Below are positions 1-5,743 of a stretch of DNA of 8,988 nt, one piece after another. The DNA lies in NCBI GenBank assembly GCA_017609945.1, contig JAFCCZ010000039.1, positions 1-8,988 on the forward strand, written 5' to 3'. Position numbers and translations under genes: made by a program. Source of the stretch: Candidatus Iainarchaeum sp. Its GTDB lineage: Archaea > Iainarchaeota > Iainarchaeia > Iainarchaeales > GCA-2688035. Below the pieces are notes generated by a model, which was not told where the DNA came from, searched no databases, and was given only the letters and a program-made list of their open reading frames with translations. Position 1 is the first letter of the stretch. Each line of letters begins with the position of its first letter.

Positions 1-150
1 GTCATAAACCCTTGTCTTTGGAACCTGCGAAAGCCGGCTTATCTCAGGGGCTTCAGCCTCCTCTAGCCTAAAAAGAGTGGAAAGTGTCTTGCTCTCGTAT
101 TCGGTCAAGCCCATGCTTTCCAGCAGTTCATTTAACGATGCGCCGTTCAT
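1..150 (-). CDS. TrmB-family transcriptional regulator (N-terminal part only)
   Basis: Fifty codons from an ATG at 148-150 run off the left edge of the window without a stop. The peptide has the form NELLESMGLTEYESKTLSTL, then an acidic stretch, then APEISRLSQVPKTRVYD. This matches the winged helix-turn-helix of the TrmB family: 'LGLTEYEAKVYLALL' followed by 'ISxxSGVPRxRVYD', where the second part is the recognition helix. Family members are DNA-binding regulators, often of sugar metabolism, but the effector domain lies outside the window, so the regulated pathway is unknown. The gene has its own TATA-like box and leader, so it is probably transcribed separately from the ribosomal array upstream. 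A G-rich stretch (GGGG, minus strand 162-159) lies 8 nt before the ATG as a possible weak ribosome site. Confidence 0.82.
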   Translation of the reverse strand, partial: MNGASLNELLESMGLTEYESKTLSTLFRLEEAEAPEISRLSQVPKTRVYD

Positions 151-164
151 CCCAAAAACCCCAA

Positions 165-185
165 AAAGGCGTATTTCTCGCCTTT
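165..185. repeat. Perfect 7-bp inverted repeat before the TrmB-family gene
   Basis: On the plus strand AAAGGCG (165-171) is followed by a 7-nt spacer and CGCCTTT (179-185), a perfect inverted repeat. It lies 15 nt before the start codon at 150 and just downstream of where transcription from the TATA-like box at 211-220 should begin. It could be an operator for autoregulation. It could also be an RNA hairpin followed by a U-run (minus strand TTTTTGGGG) that ends transcription coming from the MEMO1-family gene. The sequence alone does not decide between these. Confidence 0.5.
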
Positions 186-210
186 CAACATTATATTATA
201 GCGCTTTAAA

Positions 211-220
211 CTATTTAAAT
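211..220 (-). promoter_or_regulatory. TATA-like promoter element for the TrmB-family gene
   Basis: The minus strand reads ATTTAAATAG here, directly after the TAA stop of the MEMO1-family gene. It contains TTTAAATA, which fits the archaeal TATA-box consensus. Placing initiation about 25 nt downstream gives a start near 190, hence a leader of about 40 nt that contains the inverted repeat. This is the only sizeable AT-rich gap in the window, which supports a real promoter. The start site itself is inferred. Confidence 0.55.
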
Positions 221-1051
221 TTACCTTATAGGGTTAAAAAATGAGGAATTTATAGATTCCTCAAAGGCTATTGCCGCATATCCCACAACCCTGTCAGTGT
301 CGCCGGAGGTGGAAGCCGAGGTATCGTACTTCAGCAGTTTGGCCTTTGTAACCTCAAGCTTTTTTGCGAAAAACATTGCTGCAGTGAACGGCGCCAGTCC
401 GCAGATGCTGAGCTGTTTTTCGGTTACAAGCGAGTGAAATCCGGCAATGTCCATTTTTTCAATCAGTTCAATTGCTTCAAGGTCTTTCTTCCTTGCCTCT
501 TTTTCCGGGATATAGTGGGAGAAGTCCCCGCTCGCCACAACTGAAACGCTTTTTCCCTTCTGCGCCTCAAATAGTGCGTTTCCAAGCGCTTCAAGCTTTC
601 CAATGTCCTGCGTACCCACCACAATTGGAAGGATTTTTGCTTTTGGAAAAAGGAACTGTATGAACGGGATTTGCACGTCGCAACTGTGTTCTCCAATGTG
701 GGCCAGTGCGTCTGCCTCAATTCCAAGAATTTCAAGCAGGGAGTCGCGCAGTTCTGAGTCAATTTCTGTTTTTCCCAGCGGGGTAACCCAGTTGGCGGTA
801 TTGCTTACGCTTATTTCGCTTCCAACTCCGGTGTGGCACGTTCCAAGAATAACAAAACTTTTTGTTTTTCCCAGTGCTTTGTATGCAAATGCAGCGGTTT
901 TCCCGGAGTAAAAATATCCCGCGTGCGGGGCAATAACGCATCTGCTTTTCGGGCTTTCCGGAGCAGCCTCAAGGAATTCCTTCAGCGCGCTTTCAAGCTC
1001 TTCCCGGTTTTCTGGGTAAAAGTTTCCAGAGACCCCCAGTTGCCTTTTCAT
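221..1051 (-). CDS. MEMO1-family protein (LigB-like fold)
   Basis: A 276-residue protein close to full family length. Visible family motifs are GNFYP near residue 10, APHAGYFYSG (H43), LGTCHTG (H73), the W-x-TPLG block near 88-93, HSCDVQIPF (H122), ASGDFSHY (H178 region) and SICGLAPF (C217). H43, H73 and C217 line up with the residues reported to bind metal in human MEMO1 (H49, H81, C244). MEMO proteins share a fold with class III extradiol dioxygenases, but their archaeal reaction is not established. Three in-frame ATGs cluster at the start (1060, 1054, 1051). I chose 1051 because homologues reach the F-Y-P motif about 11 residues after the initiator. The first ATG would overlap the uS2 stop by 7 nt, and the second shares its A with that TAA. 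Location next to rps2 is usual in archaea. Confidence 0.9.
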   Translation of the reverse strand: MKRQLGVSGNFYPENREELESALKEFLEAAPESPKSRCVIAPHAGYFYSGKTAAFAYKALGKTKSFVILGTCHTGVGSEISVSNTANWVTPLGKTEIDSELRDSLLEILGIEADALAHIGEHSCDVQIPFIQFLFPKAKILPIVVGTQDIGKLEALGNALFEAQKGKSVSVVASGDFSHYIPEKEARKKDLEAIELIEKMDIAGFHSLVTEKQLSICGLAPFTAAMFFAKKLEVTKAKLLKYDTSASTSGDTDRVVGYAAIAFEESINSSFFNPIR

Positions 1052-1053
1052 CA

Positions 1054-1746
1054 TTACCATGAGCGGCGGAAAGGTCTTTTATTTCCTTCGCGTCCTCTGC
1101 GGTCAAAGCGTTTTTGGCTGTCGTCCTCTTCCCTTTCACTTCCTTCCTGCATTTCGTATTCAAAGTCTGATTCGGCCATTGAAAAATCGCTGTCCTTTTT
1201 GATTTCTCCCTTTTTCTTTAGGATTTCCCTCGCAAGAAGCCAGAACACGAGGGCAAGGCTTTTTCTTCCCTTGTTGTTTATTGGGATAATTAGGTCAATG
1301 TCTTTGAGGTAGTTGTTTGTTGAGGCCAGTGCCACTACTGGAACCCTTACCTTAATGGCTTCTTTTACCGCCTGGCTGTCAACCTCTGGGTCGCTTACTA
1401 GAACAATGTGTGGCTCTATGAACTCTTTTCCGCTAGGATTTGTAAAGGTGCCTGGCACAAACCTTCCGGTTAGGGCTCTGGCGCCGGTTGCTTCGGCAAA
1501 TTTGGTTACAGCTGTCTTTCCATAAACCCTTCTGCTTACCACGACAAGCCTGCTTAGTTCAAACCTTGAGATAAACTCTGCGGCAACCCTTATCTTTTCG
1601 TCAATGTTTTCCACGTCAAGAACATTCAAGCCGTCCTTTCTCTTTTTGAAAATATACCTTTTCATGCTCCCGGTTTTAAACCGGGTTCCAATATGTGAAC
1701 CTGTCTTTAGGTATCTCTCCAGCTCAACCAAGTTTTTTTCAGCCAT
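1054..1746 (-). CDS. rps2: Small-subunit ribosomal protein uS2
   Basis: A 230-residue archaeal-type S2 of the small subunit. Core motifs are visible in order: LVELERYLKTGSHIGTR at the N terminus, a VLDVENIDEKIRVAA segment near 42-56, GRFVPGTFTNP near 95-104, EPHIVLVSDPEVDSQAVKEA near 111-130, and VPVVALASTNN followed by IIPINNKGRKSLAL near 135-166. The core ends near residue 180. The last 50 residues are a charged, low-complexity tail that is first acidic and then arginine-rich, ending RRSW. The gene starts 10 nt after the rpoN stop and its TAA meets the start cluster of the MEMO1-family gene. rpoK and enolase, which often sit between rpoN and rps2 in archaea, are absent. Confidence 0.97.
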   Translation of the reverse strand: MAEKNLVELERYLKTGSHIGTRFKTGSMKRYIFKKRKDGLNVLDVENIDEKIRVAAEFISRFELSRLVVVSRRVYGKTAVTKFAEATGARALTGRFVPGTFTNPSGKEFIEPHIVLVSDPEVDSQAVKEAIKVRVPVVALASTNNYLKDIDLIIPINNKGRKSLALVFWLLAREILKKKGEIKKDSDFSMAESDFEYEMQEGSEREEDDSQKRFDRRGREGNKRPFRRSW

Positions 1747-1756
1747 AAAACCACTT

Positions 1757-1945
1757 CTAATACTTCATTATCTTGTCAATCAAGTCCGCTTGAGTAAAAA
1801 TCATTCTTCTGCAGCAGTATCTCTTTACGCCCAAATCGTCCAGGGCCTTTTTTGGGCTTTCTCCCTTCTTAACTTTCTCCACAAATTCTTCGTAGAGGCT
1901 GCCCACAACCTTTCCGCACGAAAAACACCTTACTGGTACCATCAT
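1757..1945 (-). CDS. rpoN: RNA polymerase subunit N (Rpo10)
   Basis: A 62-residue zinc-binding subunit equivalent to eukaryotic RPB10. It helps assemble the polymerase by contacting the D/L platform. The family signature is clear: VPVRCFSCGKVVG near the start and KRYCCRRM near residue 42, giving the four zinc ligands C7, C10, C44 and C45. The open frame extends upstream to 2047, but that stretch only reads the uS9 C terminus out of frame. Two adjacent ATGs (1945 and 1942) precede VPVRC. The family usually has one residue before I/V-P-V-R-C, which allows 1942, but a GGAGTG at 1958-1953 is 7 nt from 1945, so I prefer 1945. It follows uS9 by 22 nt. This is the archaeal rpoN, not bacterial sigma-54. 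Confidence 0.95.
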   Translation of the reverse strand: MMVPVRCFSCGKVVGSLYEEFVEKVKKGESPKKALDDLGVKRYCCRRMIFTQADLIDKIMKY

Positions 1946-1967
1946 TTTCAACCACTCCGGAATTTTT

Positions 1968-2402
1968 TTACCTCTTGCTTTTCTGTTTCTTCCTTCTTGC
2001 ACTTGGCCCAAGGGGCTTTTTTGCCTCTTTCCTTCTTGGGTCGTCAACCAACAGCAGCCTGTCGTAATTCAGGAACTTTTCCTTAAGCTTGTCATTCTTT
2101 CTGATGCTGATTAATGCCTTTGCAATAGCGCTTCTTGTGGCCACGGCCTGCCCCATAAACCCGCCGCCACTTGTATTCACATTGATGTCAACCTCTTGCG
2201 CGAGCTCTCCTGCAAGAACCAGTGGCTCTGCAATAAACTTTCTTACAACCTTGGGCTCAACGGTTTCCAGTGTTTTTTTGTTTATCTTAATTTTTCCGGA
2301 TCCCTTTTTTATGACTGCCCTTGCGACAGCTGTCTTCTTTTTGGATTTTGTGTTAATCCCTGTCTTTCTCTTCTTTTTCTTTTTCACAGTTGCTTCAGTC
2401 AT
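1968..2402 (-). CDS. rps9: Small-subunit ribosomal protein uS9
   Basis: A 144-residue S9. The core begins at about residue 20 with KKKTAVARAVIKKGSGKIKINKK. NVNTSGGGFMGQAVATRSAIAKAL follows near 75-98. The protein ends in a basic tail of the kind that reaches the decoding centre (DDPRRKEAKKPLG, then a Lys/Arg-rich end). The first 20 residues are a lysine-rich extension. The frame is open up to a GTG at 2411, but I chose the ATG at 2402, which starts 2 nt after the uL13 stop. A GGTGA overlaps that stop, though its spacing to the ATG is unusually short. A GTG start at 2411, 7 nt inside uL13 with AGGGG upstream, is the alternative. Confidence 0.96.
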   Translation of the reverse strand: MTEATVKKKKKRKTGINTKSKKKTAVARAVIKKGSGKIKINKKTLETVEPKVVRKFIAEPLVLAGELAQEVDINVNTSGGGFMGQAVATRSAIAKALISIRKNDKLKEKFLNYDRLLLVDDPRRKEAKKPLGPSARRKKQKSKR

Positions 2403-2404
2403 CT

Positions 2405-2827
2405 TCACCACTTTGCCCCTAAGAGTTTTGAAAGCTCTCCAATGTGCATAAAGGTTTTTGTTTCCTCAACCTTAAACGATGAAAGGTCGGTTACCTCGGC
2501 TTTCTCAAATTTTTCAGGAACCCCAATGAATACCTTTATTCTCTTAATGGCATCCCTTCCCGTTTTCCTTCTTCTTGGCAGCATTCCAATAACTGCGGCC
2601 CTTACTATCTGGTCAGGCATTCTGACTCCTTTGGGCCCGTAATTTGGGTTTCCCTTGTTATGCAGGTTTATTCTTGTTTGGTATTTTTTAAGCAGATCCT
2701 TTTTCCTGCCGGTTAGCACGGCCTTTTCAGCGTTAACTATAATCACTTCTTCCTTCTGCAGTGCCTTTTTTGCGCAGACGGAAGCAACCCTTCCAACTAT
2801 AAGATTTTCAGCGTTTACCAAAATCAT
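2405..2827 (-). CDS. rpl13: Large-subunit ribosomal protein uL13
   Basis: A 140-residue archaeal L13. Family features are the N-terminal ILVNAENLIVGRVASVCAKKAL, the VIIVNAEKAVLTGRK strand-turn, and RINLHNKGNPNYGPKGVRMPDQIVRAAVIGMLPRRRKTGRDAIKR with its split Arg-rich motif near 52-96. The C terminus matches the short archaeal form. The start has a good ribosome site: AGGTGGG lies just upstream and overlaps the TAG stop of eL18, 9 nt before the ATG. The gene sits in the conserved archaeal L18e-L13-S9 string. Confidence 0.97.
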   Translation of the reverse strand: MILVNAENLIVGRVASVCAKKALQKEEVIIVNAEKAVLTGRKKDLLKKYQTRINLHNKGNPNYGPKGVRMPDQIVRAAVIGMLPRRRKTGRDAIKRIKVFIGVPEKFEKAEVTDLSSFKVEETKTFMHIGELSKLLGAKW

Positions 2828-2836
2828 TTAACCCAC

Positions 2837-3196
2837 CTAACAAACTATTGCAACGTCCTTTGCGTCTATTTTTTCGTTCAAGGCCTCAACAATAGTGAGG
2901 GCCTTCCCTTTCTCCGAAATCTTTTTCTTTGCCGAGTCGCTGAATTCCAGTGCAATCACATTAATGCCTTTCTCCATTTGGCCAGTGCCCAGCACCTTTC
3001 CCGGAACGAGCACAAACTTCTTCTCAGTTTTTACACCGTTCAATTTCCAGATGTTTGCCGAAGCCCTTCGCCTTCTTGGCTTGCTCAGCCTTTTGGCTAT
3101 GTCCTTCCACAAGCTTTTCTTGCCTTTTCTGCTGGATTTCTCAAGCACGGCGATTGCTTGTAACACTGCTTCGTTTTTTGGTCCGCGATTTTTCAT
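2837..3196 (-). CDS. rpl18e: Large-subunit ribosomal protein eL18
   Basis: A 119-residue protein of the eL18 family, the archaeal counterpart of eukaryotic L18 and structurally related to uL15. Visible features are a short basic N terminus, LWKDIAKRLSKPRRRRASANIWKLN near 29-53, VLVPGKVLGTGQMEKGINVIALEFS near 62-86, and a C-terminal AKKKISEKGKALTIVEAL. GGTG ends 7 nt before the ATG. Its leader starts right after the 3' end of the tRNA-Leu, about 28 nt upstream, so the mRNA for this downstream block may be released by tRNA 3'-end processing. Confidence 0.96.
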   Translation of the reverse strand: MKNRGPKNEAVLQAIAVLEKSSRKGKKSLWKDIAKRLSKPRRRRASANIWKLNGVKTEKKFVLVPGKVLGTGQMEKGINVIALEFSDSAKKKISEKGKALTIVEALNEKIDAKDVAIVC

Positions 3197-3270
3197 TTCA
3201 AAACACCATTTTTTTCTGGTTTATTGCAGGAGGGAGGATTCGAACCCCCGAAGGCACTAAGCCACAGGAT

Positions 3271-3325
3271 CGCTCAAACTTTTTCCGCTTTCTTTTGCGA
3301 ACTTTTCTTTAGAAAAGAAAAGTTC
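3271..3325 (-). other. tRNA-Leu intron (55 nt) with bulge-helix-bulge motif
   Basis: The intron lies at the canonical 37/38 position. Exon 1 CUUA (3331-3328) pairs with intron UGAG (3276-3273) to make the 4-bp central helix. The 5' bulge is AG|G, cut between 3326 and 3325, and the 3' bulge is CG|A, cut between 3271 and 3270. The anticodon stem forms the outer helix. On the intron side AACUUUU (3324-3318) can pair with AAAAGUU (3283-3277). This is a complete motif for the archaeal tRNA splicing endonuclease. The first 27 nt of the intron also form a competing perfect hairpin, given as a separate entry. Confidence 0.88.
3299..3325 (-). repeat. Perfect 12-bp hairpin at the 5' end of the tRNA-Leu intron
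   Basis: On the minus strand GAACTTTTCTTT (3325-3314), the loop TCT (3313-3311) and AAAGAAAAGTTC (3310-3299) make an uninterrupted 12-bp inverted repeat. It begins at the first intron nucleotide. Its left arm includes all of the bases needed for the intron-side helix of the bulge-helix-bulge, so the two folds exclude each other. Confidence 0.85.
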
Positions 3326-3379
3326 CTTAAGTCCCGCCCCTTTGACCGCTTGGGTACCCCTGCATTCACCACCTTTTCC

Positions 3380-3967
3380 TCATTTAATCTTTTTTATTTC
3401 CTTTTCAAACTGTTTTGTTTTCTCCAAGAGCACATCAGCTGCCTTGTCAAGCAGGTCCTTTGCGTTCAGCGCCCCGTTTGGCTCTATTTCAAACTTGAAT
3501 GCGTCTTTTTCCTTTTCGTCATGTTCAAATGATATTACTGCAGGCTGCCATTTCGCGTGTTCTTTGCCTGAGTGCATAACTGCTTTCATCTCAAGCTTTA
3601 TTTTTTGGTCCTTTCCAAGCTTTGTTAGTGGAATTTTCTTGTTGGAAACCTCTACTTTTGGGTCTGTGCTCTTTATGCCCTTGCTGTAGACCGTGCCAGG
3701 GCCTTCCTTTTCAAGCACGAGCTTTACCGAATCACCAATTTTGTAGCCCTTTGCATCTGATTTTAAGGGCAGCATTCCAAGTCTTTGCGCAAGGAATTCG
3801 TCGAACATTACTGAATCGTTTTTATATATTGAAACGTCCTCTATTGCAAAGCATGGAACGCCCTGCATTACAGTTCTCCTTATTGCGTTTGCAAACGCCG
3901 GGCCAACCCCTTTCAGGCTAAAGCTGATTAGGCCCTTTTCTTCTCCAGTTTTTTTAACGGAAACCAT
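3380..3967 (-). CDS. rpoD: RNA polymerase subunit D (Rpo3)
   Basis: A 195-residue archaeal counterpart of bacterial alpha N-terminal domain and eukaryotic RPB3. It forms the assembly platform with subunits L, N and P. The alpha motif is clear: GPAFANAIRRTVMQGVPCFAIEDVS, then IYKNDSVMFDEFLAQRLGMLPL near 47-68. The insert between dimerisation halves is short. There is no cysteine cluster of the ferredoxin-like domain found in some archaeal D subunits; the only visible cysteine lies in the alpha motif. So this is the form without the 4Fe-4S cluster. I chose the ATG at 3967, with GGAG 10 nt upstream, over a TTG two codons earlier. This archaeal rpoD is not a sigma factor. It follows uS11 in the standard S13-S4-S11-RpoD order. 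Confidence 0.96.
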   Translation of the reverse strand: MVSVKKTGEEKGLISFSLKGVGPAFANAIRRTVMQGVPCFAIEDVSIYKNDSVMFDEFLAQRLGMLPLKSDAKGYKIGDSVKLVLEKEGPGTVYSKGIKSTDPKVEVSNKKIPLTKLGKDQKIKLEMKAVMHSGKEHAKWQPAVISFEHDEKEKDAFKFEIEPNGALNAKDLLDKAADVLLEKTKQFEKEIKKIK

Positions 3968-3989
3968 ACTCAACTATCTCCATACTGTT

Positions 3990-4373
3990 TTATTTCTTTT
4001 TTCCCCTGTATCTTTTCTTTTTTCTGCACCCGTTGTGGGGAATTGGCGTAACATTCTCTATTGATTTGATTATCATACCGTTTCTTGTAAGGCTTCTTAT
4101 TGCCGCTTCACTGCCTGCGCCCGGGCTGTTTGACTTATTGCCCCCGGTTCCCCTTACCTTTACAATAACTTCCCTGATTTCCCTTTCCTTTGCTTTCTCG
4201 GCAACGGTTTCTGCAACCTTCATCGCAGCGTAAGGGCTGCCTTCCTTGTGCTGGGCCTTTACAACCTGCCCTCCGGAGCATTTGGCAATTACCTCTGCGC
4301 CGGTCATATCTGTCAAAAGAATAATCGTGTTGTGGTGCGAGGCATAAATGTGAATAATTCCCTTACCCGCCAT
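3990..4373 (-). CDS. rps11: Small-subunit ribosomal protein uS11
   Basis: A 127-residue S11 of the small-subunit platform. It has the expected IIHIYASHHNTIILLTDMTG start, CSGGQVVKAQHKEGSPYAAM near 32-51, VKVRGTGGNKSNSPGAGSEAAIRSL near 71-95 and the C-terminal VTPIPHNGCRKKKRYRGKKK. The start overlaps the end of uS4 by 11 nt. Its ribosome site GAGGTG (4386-4381) lies inside uS4, 7 nt from the ATG, so translation of the two genes is probably coupled. Confidence 0.98.
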   Translation of the reverse strand: MAGKGIIHIYASHHNTIILLTDMTGAEVIAKCSGGQVVKAQHKEGSPYAAMKVAETVAEKAKEREIREVIVKVRGTGGNKSNSPGAGSEAAIRSLTRNGMIIKSIENVTPIPHNGCRKKKRYRGKKK

Positions 4374-5133
4374 TCTCTTTCACCTCTTCCTTTTTCTTAT
4401 TGTCCCCTTTTTTATTTTTAGGTTTCTCTTTCTTTTCCTTGACCTTAGGTTCTTCCTTTTTGCCAGCTTTCTCTTTTGGCTTTTCCTTGTCCTTTTTTTC
4501 CTCTACCGGCTTTTCCTTTTCCTCGGTTTTGGCTTCTCCCTTGCTTTTGGCACCTTCCTCTTTGAGCTCTTCCTTTGCTTCTTCTGGAATTACGTCCTCA
4601 AACTCGTTCTTAACCTCTTCCTTTTTCTTTTCCTTAACCATCTTTGGCTTTACTATCAAAGGCTTTCCATAGTACCCAATTTTCTTTTCTTCGTCAACTG
4701 TTACAAGAAAGCTTGGGGCGGTAACTCTTTTTCCGTTAACTGCGATGTGTCCGTGCACTACAAACTGCCTTGCCTGGGTTGCAGTGTTTGCAAGCCCTTG
4801 CCTTGTCACCATTGTTTGAAGCCTTCTTTCAAGAAGCCCTTCAATTGAAAGCGTCAGAACGTCGTCAAGCCCTGAGTTCTGGTTAAGCATTGAAAGCTTC
4901 GCAAGGCTTGCAAGCAGGTCTTTTTCCCTTTTGAGCCTTTCCTCCAGCGGCAATGCAAGAAGCTTTCTTGCGTTTTCCCGCTTCTTTCTTAGGATTGTTT
5001 CGGCTCTCCAGAGCTCGCGCTTGTTTTTCAGCCCGTACTTTTTCACTATTTCCCTTTCGCTGCCAAGCCTTTCCTTGTCGTATGGCTTGTTTGGGGTTTC
5101 GTAATGCTTCTTTGTTCTCTTCGGGTCTCCCAT
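4363..5133 (-). CDS. rps4: Small-subunit ribosomal protein uS4 with long Lys/Glu-rich C-terminal tail
   Basis: A 256-residue S4, longer than usual for archaea because of its tail. The core begins MGDPKRTKKHYETPNKPYDKER, typical of archaeal S4. The S4 RNA-binding domain is near 90-147 (LERRLQTMVTRQGLANTATQ, then ARQFVVHGHIAVNGKRV). From about residue 167 to the end it is nearly all Lys, Glu and Pro, with recurring EKPKEK/EKPxE-type units and no visible fold. Two further in-frame ATGs lie upstream (5142 and 5139). I chose 5133 because MGDPKR is the family N terminus and AGGA at 5146-5143 is 9 nt away from it but has almost no spacing to 5142. The tail is in frame and shares the strand's purine-rich style, so a frameshift is not suggested. 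Confidence 0.96.
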   Translation of the reverse strand: MGDPKRTKKHYETPNKPYDKERLGSEREIVKKYGLKNKRELWRAETILRKKRENARKLLALPLEERLKREKDLLASLAKLSMLNQNSGLDDVLTLSIEGLLERRLQTMVTRQGLANTATQARQFVVHGHIAVNGKRVTAPSFLVTVDEEKKIGYYGKPLIVKPKMVKEKKKEEVKNEFEDVIPEEAKEELKEEGAKSKGEAKTEEKEKPVEEKKDKEKPKEKAGKKEEPKVKEKKEKPKNKKGDNKKKEEVKENGG

Positions 5134-5144
5134 GCTCATCATTC

Positions 5145-5738
5145 CTACTTCTTAGCGTCCTTTTTTGTCACTCCAATGGTCTTTCCCTTTCCTCGGTGGG
5201 TTGACTTTGTTCTCTGACCTCTGACCGGCAGGCCCCAGCTCAAGCGCAGGCCACGGTAGGACTTTATTTCGTTAAGCCTTTGCACGTCCTTTCTGAGCGC
5301 GAAGTCAAGGTCTGCCATTATAATATGCGAGTCCTCGCCTGTTTCAACGTCATTTCTCCTGTTAAATGTCCACACCGGCAGGCCGTGCTTGTCAGGATTT
5401 ACAACTATGTCCTCAAGCTTTTTGTCAAACTCTTCCTCCAGTTTTCCAAGCCTTGTGCTCTTGCTTTTTCCGGTTTCCTTTTCAAACACTATTGCAACAT
5501 TCTTTGCGGCTCTGATTCCAAGTCCCTTTATTGACTGCAGTGCCCTTTCAATTGGAAGCTTTCCGTCAAGGTCCTTGCCAGCAATCCTGACAATATACCT
5601 AATATCCTCTTTTGGCTCCGCTTTCCTTGGCTTTTCATGGACCGGTGTCTGGCCCCCTCTCTTCTTTTCGGCGCCCTTGCCCTTTTTGTCCTTCCTATCT
5701 TTTTCAGGATTTTTGTCCTTGATTCTTTTTGCACCCAT
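5145..5738 (-). CDS. rps13: Small-subunit ribosomal protein uS13 with basic N-terminal extension
   Basis: A 197-residue S13 of the small-subunit head. The core starts near residue 45 with DIRYIVRIAGKDLDGKLPIERALQSIKGLGIRAAKN, which contains the helix-two-turn-helix region. It ends with SYRGLRLSWGLPVRGQRTKSTHRGKGKTIGV, the conserved rRNA/tRNA-contacting tail. Residues 1-44 are a Lys-rich, low-complexity extension (IKDKNPEKDRKDKKGK and onward) not needed by the usual archaeal core. The ATG lies 5 nt after the eL14 stop, with GTGATG overlapping that stop as a likely ribosome site. truB/cbf5, often found between L14e and S13 in archaea, is not here. Confidence 0.97.
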   Translation of the reverse strand: MGAKRIKDKNPEKDRKDKKGKGAEKKRGGQTPVHEKPRKAEPKEDIRYIVRIAGKDLDGKLPIERALQSIKGLGIRAAKNVAIVFEKETGKSKSTRLGKLEEEFDKKLEDIVVNPDKHGLPVWTFNRRNDVETGEDSHIIMADLDFALRKDVQRLNEIKSYRGLRLSWGLPVRGQRTKSTHRGKGKTIGVTKKDAKK

Positions 5739-5743
5739 TTACA

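Larger units (their letters stand above)
3225..3363 (-). tRNA. tRNA-Leu (anticodon UAA), class II, intron-containing
   Basis: Exon 1 is 3363-3326 (38 nt) and exon 2 is 3270-3225 (46 nt), giving an 84-nt mature tRNA. The acceptor arms GCAGGGG and CTCCTGC pair with one G-U, and the discriminator is A73 as expected for Leu. The D-arm contains AGCGGTCAAAGGGG. The anticodon stem is CGGGA/TCCTG with the loop C-T-TAA-G-A, so the anticodon is UAA. A long variable arm (GGC...GCC) marks class II, and the T-arm has TTCGAAT. CCA is not encoded. The tRNA starts 16 nt after the rpoD stop and ends 28 nt before eL18. An AAATAAAA stretch about 30 nt upstream, inside rpoD, could be a weak box A. Co-transcription with the protein genes is equally possible. 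Confidence 0.95.

Noticed and set aside
1757..2047. Long 96-codon version of rpoN
   Set aside because: The first 34 codons only re-read the uS9 C terminus. The family starts at V-P-V-R-C and a ribosome site supports 1945.
3299..3325. The 12-bp inverted repeat as a transcription terminator or mobile-element end
   Set aside because: It lies wholly inside the tRNA-Leu intron between two well-defined splice bulges, so it is intron structure.
4366..4635. uS4 tail as a frameshift artefact or separate gene
   Set aside because: The frame is continuous, there is no internal start with a ribosome site, and the tail ends with the expected overlap into uS11.
5528..5734. Minus-strand 68-codon frame inside uS13
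   Set aside because: It is the alternative frame of the Lys/Arg-rich uS13 N-terminal extension. uS13 itself is certain.
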